This document shows, piece after piece, positions 1-11,605 of a stretch of 64,000 nucleotides of DNA (its first letter is position 1; every line of letters begins with the position of its first letter). Made by a program: the position numbers and the translations under genes. The stretch spans positions 34,304,215 to 34,368,214 of the forward strand of contig OX411559.1 of the NCBI GenBank assembly GCA_948146395.1, in the 5' to 3' direction. This DNA is from Fragum whitleyi. Taxonomy: Eukaryota > Mollusca > Bivalvia > Cardiida > Cardiidae. A model generated the notes under the pieces. That model had not been told where the DNA came from, ran no database searches, and worked only from the letters and a program-made list of their open reading frames with translations.

Positions 1-211
1 CTGGTTATATTGATAACAATGGGATACTATTTAAGTAAGCTTAATTGAAAATATTATTTTAACTACTATTTGGTAACAGCTAATTCAATATTCATAACCA
101 GATAGCCGTAAAAATACATGTAATTTTCAAATAAAAACCAACCTTTTCCGAGACTTTAGTGCCTTTAAGCCACTCAAGTGCGTTCATCTATACGTGAAAG
201 TACTAATTTTC

Positions 212-240
212 GAGTGAGTGCCCAGTGGGCACTCCTCACT
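212..240. other. Conserved hairpin in segment Y
   Basis: GAGTGAGTGCCC and GGGCACTCCTCACT form an inverted repeat around a 3-base loop. The same site lies at about 7337 (B), 14093 (C) and 38511 (D). C and D differ from A in the loop (AGT versus GGT), and D has one C-to-T change in the 3' arm that keeps a possible G-T pair. Function unknown. Confidence 0.6.
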
Positions 241-452
241 TTCTTTCTCTCTCTCTCTATCCCTCTACAATATCATATCAATTTCCCTGTCACACTAGAA
301 GGGAACAACTTAAACTTTAAAACAATGCATTTTTATTGGACTTCAGGAACTTTACAGTTTAATGAGTATAAGAAATCCACTTTCAAAGTTAAACATGTGT
401 ATGTATCACTGACTTTGACTTAACCCCTTTTAGAGTGACATGGAAAATTGTA

Positions 453-600
453 AGAGAGAGAGAGAGAGACAGAGACAGAGAGAGAAGAGAGAGAGAGAAG
501 AGAGAAGAGAGAGAGAGAGAAAGAGAGAGAGAAGACAGAAATAGATAGAAATATTGAAAGATAAATAGATAGAAAGATAGGTAGGTAGGTAGGTAGATAG

Positions 601-631
<31 letters not shown>

Positions 632-669
632 TGGATGGATGGATGGATGGACGGAGGGATGGATGGATG

Positions 670-763
<94 letters not shown>

Positions 764-764
764 A
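453..764. repeat. Compound microsatellite (GA)n-(GATA/GATG/GGTA)n, unit A
   Basis: GA-rich run at 453-536, then tetranucleotides GATA, GGTA, GATG and a long pure GATA tract to about 764. Frames through it encode YLSI repeats and are artefacts. The unit A/B and C/D structures part company at this array, so it is the likely breakpoint of the tandem duplication. Confidence 0.97.
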
Positions 765-2464
765 AAAAAATCAATAGAAATAAGTAAGTTTTAATTGTCA
801 TTTTGTGTGTCATTATCATATAAAACATTCATTGACAAAACCCGGATTCTTTTTATGATATTCGACATGAGGCGTTTAATACATGTATGTGTTCTGTAAT
901 ATAACTTAGCGAATGATCAAGGTGCTTTATTTTGTCTCAAAATCATTCTACGGAATGACACATAAAAATGAAATCCAACTTTTGTTTTGTAAACATAAAT
1001 TGATCTTATAACTTCTAACATGTTTTAATGCTTCTTGATTACAAATAAAGTAATGAATATCGTTTTCAAAATTGCTATCGCCCCATTTTGAATTGAGAAA
1101 AGCAATGCTTATTCGAATAGAAATAACCGAATTCTCCTGTGTCCCAGGCCCATTTCTCTCACCTTGACAAGTATACGATTGAGAAGTTATAGATGCACTT
1201 ATGTAAACCCATATTTCGATAAATGTTTCAATTCAATGCGTGAAAAGCAACAGAAATTATGTTTTACATTTCTTTTGTATAAAAGAAAACAAAATCTTGC
1301 TTTGTGAGCAAGTATTAAGGTCCATATATGTTTCATGTTTCTCAGGCTATTCATAGTATTTTTTCTACAATACAAAGACATTTGATAGACTGTCTAGACA
1401 GGGATCATCCTGCACGATTGTGCAATATGATCTAAGCATACATTGCGTACTTTTTGTTCAATTATTGCTAAATCGTGAGCCAGACTGACTGAAATGTCCG
1501 AATACATGTGATTGGCAATATGTTTGAAACACAGTCTAAAATTCACAAGTTAGGAATAGTGTATTACAGAGGTATTTTTTTTTTCTTTTTTTCTTTTTTT
1601 TTTTTTGAAATCCAAGTTTAAATAGACAGATCATTACTTTTGAATTTAGCTTATTGAATATAAAATATTCATTATTTAAATTAATTTTAAAAAAAAGTTA
1701 AAGAGATAAACAGCATTTTCTAAATATCTAGATTACGACTATTTCAGAAATTAATTAAATGGTTTAATTTGTGAGGAAAGGTGATCGTACATTTATTACT
1801 AAGAAACATAGGTTAACCAAAAATATATATATATTTTTAAACTAAATTAGAAATTTCAAGCTGCGTGAAGTTAATATAAAAACAAACAAGAATAAATAGA
1901 TATAATTAAAACACAAATCTTAGTTCATTATTATTAAAATGAATTACAATGAATTGTTAAGTAATGACTAAAAATTTTATAAAATCAAATTCAAATGAAT
2001 TCGTGAAATGAAAAAAATAAAATGAAAATTACGGAAATATATTTGTAGAAAATATGTTCTGAAGAAGGAAATATATTGTGAAAATAAAAACACATTATCC
2101 CCTGCATGTATATCTCTACAAGAAATTTTGAATACACATGTGTCATTGAAAACATAACGCGTTGTCAATTGCATATCTCATGAGGGATTAACCTAGACAT
2201 TTTAAACTGACTACTGATTTACTGTGTCTAAGTCTAAAGTCATCGTCAGTAATTAACTGACTGCTCATAATTCTGTCAATTTTCTTATATATACAGAGTA
2301 TCCCGGGGTACAGAGTTTGCCATAAAATACATCATTTTTTCCTTTTTGATAAGTATTATTATCATTTTTTCAAGATACTAACTTAACTTGCTCATTTTTG
2401 TTATAATTTATTTCCTAAGAAAACTCTGTTATTTGTCATTTTTCTTAACAATATTCTCGTCAAA

Positions 2465-2528
2465 CCGTCTCGAGACGGATCGATCGGGCTTGGAATTCCA
2501 AAACGGAGAGCGAGCCGTCTCGAGACGG
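2465..2528. other. Paired 14-bp perfect palindromes CCGTCTCGAGACGG
   Basis: CCGTCTCGAGACGG occurs at 2465-2478 and 2515-2528, 50 bp apart, each associated with an ATTCCAAAACGG motif. Unit B has the same pair at 9608-9621 and 9658-9671. Each is fully self-complementary. They could be binding sites for a dimeric protein or the ends of a small element; no function can be assigned. Confidence 0.7.
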
Positions 2529-3297
2529 TTAGTATTCCAAAACGGTTTATAACACTGTCGGTAAATGATTACGCAATCTTGTCGGGTTAGCTACGCGTCA
2601 TTACCGCTTCCGTCATTGAGTTCGCTGACTGTCTGTAAGGTGGTTAGGACCTTACATCTACCATATGCTGCCCAATGCCTGAGCATCATGCACACTTTAA
2701 ACAGCTGGGAATGTCACTCTAGGACTCAATAAGTGTGTGGGTTGTCACGCAAAAAAGGGCCATTTACGAAATTCGTTAATTCTAAATGGAAAATGTATTG
2801 TTCCCGTACATATAATCCATGATTTTTGCCTCGACAGGGCGGATCCCAAGTAACGAGTCGACCGTTGCACTTAAGGTAAATCAGCTCTTATGAAAAACTT
2901 ACTTCTATAGATAGTCGGGACAACAATAAGAACACCAAGAACAACTGACAATAAAACAGTGTACATTTATCTGTCCCTTTAAGCTAGAAAAACTGGCTTA
3001 AGTTCACATACAAAATTTTGAGGAAGCATCAAAGTTCAAATGAGAGCAAACTGCCATCGGCGGCTTAACCACTAAATAAATGAATGCTTTCGCTATAAAA
3101 AAGTAGTTAAACCGATTCAAGAAAAACGTCCTGTTATTTGACCCCGGACGTTTTCCTCGAATTAACCTAATAAATGATCTAAAGTAAGTCAACACCTGCA
3201 CAAAAGGACCATTAAGGAAATTCGTTAATTTTAAATGGAAAATTTATTCTTCTAGTACATGTAGATAGCACCTAATCCACATAATAAATCAGGATAA

Positions 3298-3528
3298 AAT
3301 CGATTAAAACTAGACGGTAAAACTAATATCAGAAAGTATTGTTTTAGTAACAGAATTGTAAACCAGTGGAGTAAATTACCTTACTTAGTAGTAGAGGCTA
3401 CCAGTCTAAATGCTTTCAAATTATCTAGACTCAGCCATGAATGGAGAACACCAATCAAATTCAATCAACTACTGATGTTTCAAATAATGTGTAACACTTC
3501 ATTAATACTTTATGTAAATAATGTTTAA
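3298..3528 (+). pseudogene. LINE reverse-transcriptase C-terminal fragment (unit A)
   Basis: A 76-codon frame, with no start codon, reads KTNIRKYCFSNRIVNQW, then SKLPYLVVEATSLNAFK and LSRLSHEW, and ends at TAA. The pattern R..(F/C)FS.R(V/I)VN.W..LP..VV.A.S.N.FK..L...W is characteristic of the C-terminal end of CR1/Jockey-group LINE proteins just before the 3' UTR. The upstream endonuclease and RT are missing, so this is a 5'-truncated fossil. The assignment rests on motif memory, not a database search. Confidence 0.65.
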
Positions 3529-3804
3529 TTGAAATTATGATTTTTTTTTTATTCACATAACCCTTGTTTTTTATAAGCATTAGAACTACCTGTAACCATG
3601 ATCATATTAATAGGTATGAGACGTATCTTCAAAATTCAGAACCTCTAGGAAATGTTCAAGTACTTGATTAATTAGTAAAGCTCTTTTTGATATTATAAAA
3701 AATGGTAATTCATAACAAAAAGTAAAAAATTACCTTAACGAAGTATTTCTATATAAGAAACTTTGAAGTGTCATATTAAAGTATCAATTGTGACACCACA
3801 ATCC

Positions 3805-4053
3805 AGGGGCCTGTTTTACTAAACATCTTACGATCATTTTTTTGCGTAAGCCAAAAATTAAAGTTGCTTCTACAGAAGTAACTAAACATGGTCTTCTGCC
3901 ATGCATCATTTCCGATTATTGGAATCGTATTCTAAAGACGATTCCAATGAGATGTTGCAGGACAGAATCTAACAATGAATGAAAACACCAGGTACGATTT
4001 GTGAGTTTGACTTACGATTATTTTTTCGTAAGTAGTTTAGTAAAACGGAACCT
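3805..4053. mobile_element. MITE-like inverted-repeat element (unit A)
   Basis: The left end AGGGGCCTGTTTTACTAAAC pairs with the right end (reverse complement AGGTTCCGTTTTACTAAAC). CTTACG motifs follow inside each end. The interior has a second short inverted repeat around GGAATCGT and ACGATTCC. At 249 bp with no coding capacity it looks like a non-autonomous DNA transposon. I could not fix the target duplication. Confidence 0.7.
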
Positions 4054-4334
4054 CTACAAACATGACTACATGTAAACCAGGAGTACATGTAGCATTTTAA
4101 ACGTTTCGTACTAGAAGGTGAAATGATAGTCTCAAATCACCTGACCAGTGCGAAAAGTTTCGATTTTAGTCAGCTTTCGCAGTCCGCTAAGTCTGACTAT
4201 AGTGGACACTAAACAGTCTACCATGTACGCGTTTAGTACTCTTTTTCTTTGCCCAGTCACATATATGATAAGGTTTAATGGTTTGTTTGTAATAAGACGA
4301 CGTTTAGAAACACTCAAAACGAGCTGCTGTTCGA

Positions 4335-4465
4335 CCCCCCCCCCCCCCCGAAAAAAAAAGAGAGAGAGAGAGAGTGAGAGTGAGAGAAAGAGAGAGATAG
4401 AGAGAGAGAGAGAGGAGGAGAGAGAGAGAGAACACAGAAAGAGAGAGAAAAAGAGAGAGAAAATG
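4335..4465. repeat. Poly-C / poly-A / (GA)n low-complexity tract (unit A)
   Basis: Fifteen C, one G and nine A precede a GA-rich tract that runs to about 4465. In unit B (11478-11605) the C run has 11 bases. Frames through it on both strands are low-complexity artefacts. Confidence 0.95.
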
Positions 4466-5225
4466 TCCTTAAAAGCTAATCTGAGGTATTTTCTTAACAA
4501 ATGGTTGTAAAGCTTATTTGAAACTACTTAAATCTATTTCTTTAATGCAATCATTCAACAATATCTTACAAGGATTCGACACAAATGGGGTAGGTTTTTA
4601 CTCGAATTGTCCCAATTTTGAACTCACTTAAGTTTCATGTCAAAGAATTCTGACAGTTTCAAGACATTTGATTAAAAATGGGGCCAAAAAAACACACCAT
4701 ATGTTTCTAAAATTTGTCACCGGTGACCTAGTTTTTACCTTCTTGACCAAACTTTAAGCTCTTACAAAGTTCTGGACAATTTTTCAAGACATTTGAGCAA
4801 AAGATGTGACATCTAGGAAGGACACAAGAATTTTCTTGAGATGAAGAGAATATTTAATGATTTCATCGAGGTCAACAAATTCTCTCTTCATCTGTAAATT
4901 GTGACATACGTTTTGACCGGACTTGACGCATTTTCCTTCGTCTGAGATATTCATACTGAGCAAAATTAACGATATTGGGTTTTCTACCTTTCATTTCGAT
5001 CAAACCTCGCTCCACACACTCGTTCAATTTCATTCTGTTCAATCCAAAATCAATCATCATGTCAATTTCACGATGTTTTTAACTGTATGACCCATTTTCA
5101 AATACGTCAGAGATATGAGATATCCAAACACTCGCAATTGTTTCAAAACATTTGAGCCAAAGATGTGACTTAAGGTGGAAGAGTACCGTAGAGTTTTTGA
5201 GTTAAGTGAAAGGATTTTGGTACGT

Positions 5226-5525
5226 TTGTAATGTCAGGTTCCCAGTGCCGATCCGATCCACTCGATCGCTTTAGTTCCCCGACCAAATTTCGCTCAAGAC
5301 AATCGAGCAGGTTCTTCTCGATCGCTCGTTGATCAAACCCGATCTCAACACGAGCATTCACGACTCATTCTGGATCGAAGCCTGACCGTCCAAATGATCC
5401 GATCTTCATCCGATCATCCCGACCTCTAGTTCAGCCCTACACGATCGATATCTCGATCAAATCGATCTCTTCTCGATCTTCACCCGACCAAACAGAGGTC
5501 ATCGTGTTCTAGTCGTAGAAGGTCG
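5226..5525. repeat. GATC/CGATC-rich block in segment X (unit A)
   Basis: About 300 bp unusually dense in CGATC, GATC and TCGATC words, unlike the surrounding AT-rich DNA. It recurs at 12366-12665 (unit B) and 36426-36730 (copy D), with short indels among copies. No coding frame was recognised. A degenerate short-motif satellite or the core of an old repeat are both possible. Confidence 0.7.
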
Positions 5526-5733
5526 GGAATCACCGTGTACTGATATTAGATAGATTTAGTGCCCCCCCCCCCCCGTTCACGGCGACATAAATCGAGCCTG
5601 TACGTGACATTTCAAATAGTTTGAAATGTTCGTGAGTTACTTAAACTGAGCAGCGTAGACAGCCACAAACTATAAATATTACCCGATGTTCTACGGATAC
5701 TTTGAGATCTTATTTATCTACCAAACGCAAAGT

Positions 5734-5781
5734 AAAGACTCTGGTCTGACTGTGCGGATGCACAGGCTAGCCAGAGTTTCT
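5734..5781. other. Cruciform-capable inverted repeats in segment X
   Basis: ACTCTGG and CCAGAGT enclose TGTGC-GGAT-GCACA, giving two nested short stems. The arrangement recurs in unit B (about 12789) and copy D (about 36949), with small differences. Significance unknown. Confidence 0.4.
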
Positions 5782-6091
5782 GGTTTGGGCGTATTTAAAT
5801 TGTTGGAAAGCTCACCGTGTCCCAGCCTCAATTTATTGTTATTCTAGTGTTCGTTTCTAATGTCACAGTTATACGGCTTAGTGTCTTGTAGACCGATACG
5901 TGACTCGTCACTCGAATAGTGACCAACTGGGTAGCGCGTAAAGTGTAGATCATAGTCAGACTTCGCGGACTGTGCAGACTTTCTAGGTTCGAAATTTACG
6001 GGTCACATATATTTCAACAAAAGTAGCGGACTCAAGCTTATTTAGATAATCTGAAAGCTTATCTGAGTTAATTTTCAGCACTGGGATTTTT

Positions 6092-6380
6092 ATGCCCCCG
6101 TATCGAGAGATCGGGGGCATATTGTTTTACTCGTTTCCGTCTGTCTGTCTGTCCGTCCGTCCGTCTGTCCGAAAACTTAACCAAACTTAACCTTTGCCTT
6201 TTCTCTAAGAGTATTTGACATACAAAGCTTTACACCAAAGTCAAGGGCATGTGACAAGGTCAAGGTCATCTGTCAAGGTCGTCAAGGTCATGTGACAAGG
6301 TCAAGGTCATCTGTCAAGGTCAAACTTTTAAAAAAAAATGCTGTTACGGGGGCATTCTTGTTTCACAAACACATCTTGTT
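6092..6380 (+). mobile_element. Dispersed 'GGGGGCAT ... CACATCTTGTT' element (unit A)
   Basis: It opens with GCCCCCGTATCGAGAGATCGGGGGCA (a hairpin around TATCGAGAGA, split here across its arms), then (GTCT/GTCC)n, then repeated CAAGGTCATGTGACAAGGT-type motifs, a poly-A stretch, and CACAAACACATCTTGTT. It has no coding capacity. It is present in units A and D but missing from unit B at the corresponding site near 13135. Related copies lie at 37299-37555, 45123-45363 and, in part, 46153-46290. Confidence 0.75.
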
Positions 6381-6927
6381 AAAACTGTAATTCATGCGTG
6401 TCCAATTACTTTCTCATCAAATAGTTAAGAAGTGGCTTGTTGATACACACTGCCATCTTAAGTCGTTGCACACGGTCAATTTTAGATATTAAAAACAAGT
6501 ATACTTGGACATTTTTTTCTATTATTCTTATGGTATTGGGACAATTCTTTTGATTTTTACGATCATTCATATTAATTATTACTACCTTTGGGTACCGTTT
6601 AAACGAAAAGTTCGTTCTTTCTCTGAATTGGTTGTTGAATACATATCGAAGGAAATCTTAGATTTCAATACAGGTTAAGCCTATACGAAAGGGCGGGGAG
6701 TCGTTAAGCGTTCTTTCTTTCATTGCGTTTTTCCTTATTTTTACCGTCAGTAAATTGAAATAAATTAGAATATAATTTAAATAGATAAAACATTTTCAGT
6801 TTTTTGAATAGGACAAAATCTGAAAAGATAACTGCAAACTCGCATTTTCCGGGGTCGAACTCACTACTGACAGCAAAAAAAGTGTATTATTAATGGGTGT
6901 ACGGCCCTTCTGTTTAGCCCTCACAGC

Positions 6928-6941
6928 TAATCCGCGGATTA
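6928..6941. other. 14-bp palindrome TAATCCGCGGATTA
   Basis: Perfect palindrome centred on CCGCGG, repeated in unit B near 13685 and copy D near 38101. No function assigned. Confidence 0.5.
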
Positions 6942-7577
6942 ATGCAAGAGTTGATAAAATTGTATTTAAGTGTGAACGACTATCACCAGAGGCTTTATAT
7001 ATTTATAGTCTTAATCTTATAATGAAAATATCGTTTTTCAAGAATAACAATTTCATTTTTCTGTATTTTGCTCTTCTGTATGATGATACCAATCGAGCAT
7101 AATTAATTTGATTAAATTTTCACTTCTAGTTATATTGATAACAATGGGATACTATTTAAGTAAGCTTAATTGAAAATATTATTTTAACTACTATTTGGTA
7201 ACAGCTAATTCAATATTCATAACCAGATAGCCGTAAAAATACATGTAATTTTCAAATAAAAACCAACCTTTTCCGAGACTTTAGTGCCTTTAAGCCACTC
7301 AAGTGCGTTCATCTATACGTGAAAGTACTAATTTTCGAGTGAGTGCCCAGTGGGCACTCCTCACTTTCTTTCTCTCTCTCTCTATCCCTCTACAATATCA
7401 TATCAATTTCCCTGTCACACTAGAAGGGAACAACTTAAACTTTAAAACAATGCATTTTTATTGGACTTCAGGAACTTTACAGTTTAATGAGTATAAGAAA
7501 TCCACTTTCAAAGTTAAACATGTGTATGTATCACTGACTTTGACTTAACCCCTTTTAGAGTGACATGGAAAATTGTA

Positions 7578-7908
<331 letters not shown>

Positions 7909-10440
7909 AAAAAAATCAATAGAAATAAGTAAGTTTTAATTGTCATTTTGTGTGTCATTATCATATAAAACATTCATTGACAAAACCCGGATTCTTTTTA
8001 TGATATTCGACATGAGGCGTTTAATACATGTATGTGTTCTGTAATATAACTTAGCGAATGATCAAGGTGCTTTATTTTGTCTCAAAATCATTCTACGGAA
8101 TGACACATAAAAATGAAATCCAACTTTTGTTTTGTAAACATAAATTGATCTTATAACTTCTAACATGTTTTAATGCTTCTTGATTACAAATAAAGTAATG
8201 AATATCGTTTTCAAAATTGCTATCGCCCCATTTTGAATTGAGAAAAGCAATGCTTATTCGAATAGAAATAACCGAATTCTCCTGTGTCCCAGGCCCATTT
8301 CTCTCACCTTGACAAGTATACGATTGAGAAGTTATAGATGCACTTATGTAAACCCATATTTCGATAAATGTTTCAATTCAATGCGTGAAAAGCAACAGAA
8401 ATTATGTTTTACATTTCTTTTGTATAAAAGAAAACAAAATCTTGCTTTGTGAGCAAGTATTAAGGTCCATATATGTTTCATGTTTCTCAGGCTATTCATA
8501 GTATTTTTTCTACAATACAAAGACATTTGATAGACTGTCTAGACAGGGATCATCCTGCACGATTGTGCAATATGATCTAAGCATACATTGCGTACTTTTT
8601 GTTCAATTATTGCTAAATCGTGAGCCAGACTGACTGAAATGTCCGAATACATGTGATTGGCAATATGTTTGAAACACAGTCTAAAATTCACAAGTTAGGA
8701 ATAGTGTATTACAGAGGTATTTTTTTTTTCTTTTTTTCTTTTTTTTTTTGAAATCCAAGTTTAAATAGACAGATCATTACTTTTGAATTTAGCTTATTGA
8801 ATATAAAATATTCATTATTTAAATTAATTTTAAAAAAAAGTTAAAGAGATAAACAGCATTTTCTAAATATCTAGATTACGACTATTTCAGAAATTAATTA
8901 AATGGTTTAATTTGTGAGGAAAGGTGATCGTACATTTATTACTAAGAAACATAGGTTAACCAAAAATATATATATATTTTTAAACTAAATTAGAAATTTC
9001 AAGCTGCGTGAAGTTAATATAAAAACAAACAAGAATAAATAGATATAATTAAAACACAAATCTTAGTTCATTATTATTAAAATGAATTACAATGAATTGT
9101 TAAGTAATGACTAAAAATTTTATAAAATCAAATTCAAATGAATTCGTGAAATGAAAAAAATAAAATGAAAATTATGGAAATATATTTGTAGAAAATATGT
9201 TCTGAAGAAGGAAATATATTGTGAAAATAAAAACACATTATCCCCTGCATGTATATCTCTACAAGAAATTTTGAATACACATGTGTCATTGAAAACATAA
9301 CGCGTTGTCAATTGCATATCTCATGAGGGATTAACCTAGACATTTTAAACTGACTACTGATTTACTGTGTCTAAGTCTAAAGTCATCGTCAGTAATTAAC
9401 TGACTGCTCATAATTCTGTCAATTTTCTTATATATACAGAGTATCCCGGGGTACAGAGTTTGCCATAAAATACATCATTTTTTCCTTTTTGATAAGTATT
9501 ATTATCATTTTTTCAAGATACTAACTTAACTTGCTCATTTTTGTTATAATTTATTTCCTAAGAAAACTCTGTTATTTGTCATTTTTCTTAACAATATTCT
9601 CGTCAAACCGTCTCGAGACGGATCGATCGGGCTTGGAATTCCAAAACGGAGAGCGAGCCGTCTCGAGACGGTTAGTATTCCAAAACGGTTTATAACACTG
9701 TCGGTAAATGATTACGCAATCTTGTCGGGTTAGCTACGCGTCATTACCGCTTCCGTCATTGAGTTCGCTGACTGTCTGTAAGGTGGTTAGGACCTTACAT
9801 CTACCATATGCTGCCCAATGCCTGAGCATCATGCACACTTTAAACAGCTGGGAATGTCACTCTAGGACTCAATAAGTGTGTGGGTTGTCACGCAAAAAAG
9901 GGCCATTTACGAAATTCGTTAATTCTAAATGGAAAATGTATTGTTCCCGTACATATAATCCATGATTTTTGCCTCGACAGGGCGGATCCCAAGTAACGAG
10001 TCGACCGTTGCACTTAAGGTAAATCAGCTCTTATGAAAAACTTACTTCTATAGATAGTCGGGACAACAATAAGAACACCAAGAACAACTGACAATAAAAC
10101 AGTGTACATTTATCTGTCCCTTTAAGCTAGAAAAACTGGCTTAAGTTCACATACAAAATTTTGAGGAAGCATCAAAGTTCAAATGAGAGCAAACTGCCAT
10201 CGGCGGCTTAACCACTAAATAAATGAATGCTTTCGCTATAAAAAAGTAGTTAAACCGATTCAAGAAAAACGTCCTGTTATTTGACCCCGGACGTTTTCCT
10301 CGAATTAACCTAATAAATGATCTAAAGTAAGTCAACACCTGCACAAAAGGAACATTAAGGAAATTCGTTAATTTTAAATGGAAAATTTATTCTTCTAGTA
10401 CATGTAGATAGCACCTAATCCACATAATAAATCAGGATAA

Positions 10441-10671
10441 AATCGATTAAAACTAGACGGTAAAACTAATATCAGAAAGTATTGTTTTAGTAACAGAATT
10501 GTAAACCAGTGGAGTAAATTACCTTACTTAGTAGTAGAGGCTACCAGTCTAAATGCTTTCAAATTATCTAGACTCAGCCATGAATGGAGAACACCAATCA
10601 AATTCAATCAACTACTGATGTTTCAAATAATGTGTAACACTTCATTAATACTTTATGTAAATAATGTTTAA
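10441..10671 (+). pseudogene. LINE reverse-transcriptase C-terminal fragment (unit B)
   Basis: Duplicate of the 3298-3528 fragment, carried by the segmental duplication. The frame and stop codon are the same. It is not an independent insertion. Confidence 0.65.
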
Positions 10672-10947
10672 TTGAAATTATGATTTTTTTTTTATTCACA
10701 TAACCCTTGTTTTTTATAAGCATTAGAACTACCTGTAACCATGATCATATTAATAGGTATGAGACGTATCTTCAAAATTCAGAACCTCTAGGAAATGTTC
10801 AAGTACTTGATTAATTAGTAAAGCTCTTTTTGATATTATAAAAAATGGTAATTCATAACAAAAAGTAAAAAATTACCTTAACGAAGTATTTCTATATAAG
10901 AAACTTTGAAGTGTCATATTAAAGTATCAATTGTGACACCACAATCC

Positions 10948-11196
10948 AGGGGCCTGTTTTACTAAACATCTTACGATCATTTTTTTGCGTAAGCCAAAAA
11001 TTAAAGTTGCTTCTACAGAAGTAACTAAACATGGTCTTCTGCCATGCATCATTTCCGATTATTGGAATCGTATTCTAAAGACGATTCCAATGAGATATTG
11101 CAGGACAGAATCTAACAATGAATGAAAACACCAGGTACGATTTGTGAGTTTGACTTACGATTATTTTTTCGTAAGTAGTTTAGTAAAACGGAACCT
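10948..11196. mobile_element. MITE-like inverted-repeat element (unit B)
   Basis: Copy of the 3805-4053 element carried by the segmental duplication. The interior differs by at least one base (GAGATATTGC versus GAGATGTTGC). Confidence 0.7.
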
Positions 11197-11477
11197 CTAC
11201 AAACATGACTACATGTAAACCAGGAGTACATGTAGCATTTTAAACGTTTCGTACTAGAAGGTGAAATGATAGTCTCAAATCACCTGACCAGTGCGAAAAG
11301 TTTCGATTTTAGTCAGCTTTCGCAGTCCGCTAAGTCTGACTATAGTGGACACTAAACAGTCTACCATGTACGCGTTTAGTACTCTTTTTCTTTGCCCAGT
11401 CACATATATGATAAGGTTTAATGGTTTGTTTGTAATAAGACGACGTTTAGAAACACTCAAAACGAGCTGCTGTTCGA

Positions 11478-11605
11478 CCCCCCCCCCCGAAAAAAAAAGA
11501 GAGAGAGAGAGAGTGAGAGTGAGAGAAAGAGAGAGATAGAGAGAGAGAGAGGAGGAGGAGAGAGAGAGAGAACACAGAAAGAGAGAGAAAAAGAGAGAGA
11601 AAATG
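11478..11605. repeat. Poly-C / poly-A / (GA)n low-complexity tract (unit B)
   Basis: Counterpart of 4335-4465 with a C run of 11 instead of 15 and small differences within the GA tract. Confidence 0.95.

Larger units (their letters stand above)
1..7125 (+). repeat. Tandem segmental duplication, unit A (7125 bp)
   Basis: The sequence beginning at base 1 restarts at 7126 and again at 13882, so this is the first of at least two complete head-to-tail units. From 1 to about 5220 it matches unit B with only a handful of single-base differences. From about 5220 to 7125 the match is clearly poorer, with indels. The unit has three parts: Y (1-452), a GA/GATA microsatellite, W (about 780-4970) and X (about 4970-7125). 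No intact gene was found in it. It carries a LINE fragment, a MITE, paired palindromes and a 'GGGGGCAT' repeat, listed separately. Confidence 0.95.

Noticed and set aside
430..828. Minus-strand frame rich in YLSI repeats (also 7545-7973)
   Set aside because: It translates the GATA microsatellite; low-complexity artefact.
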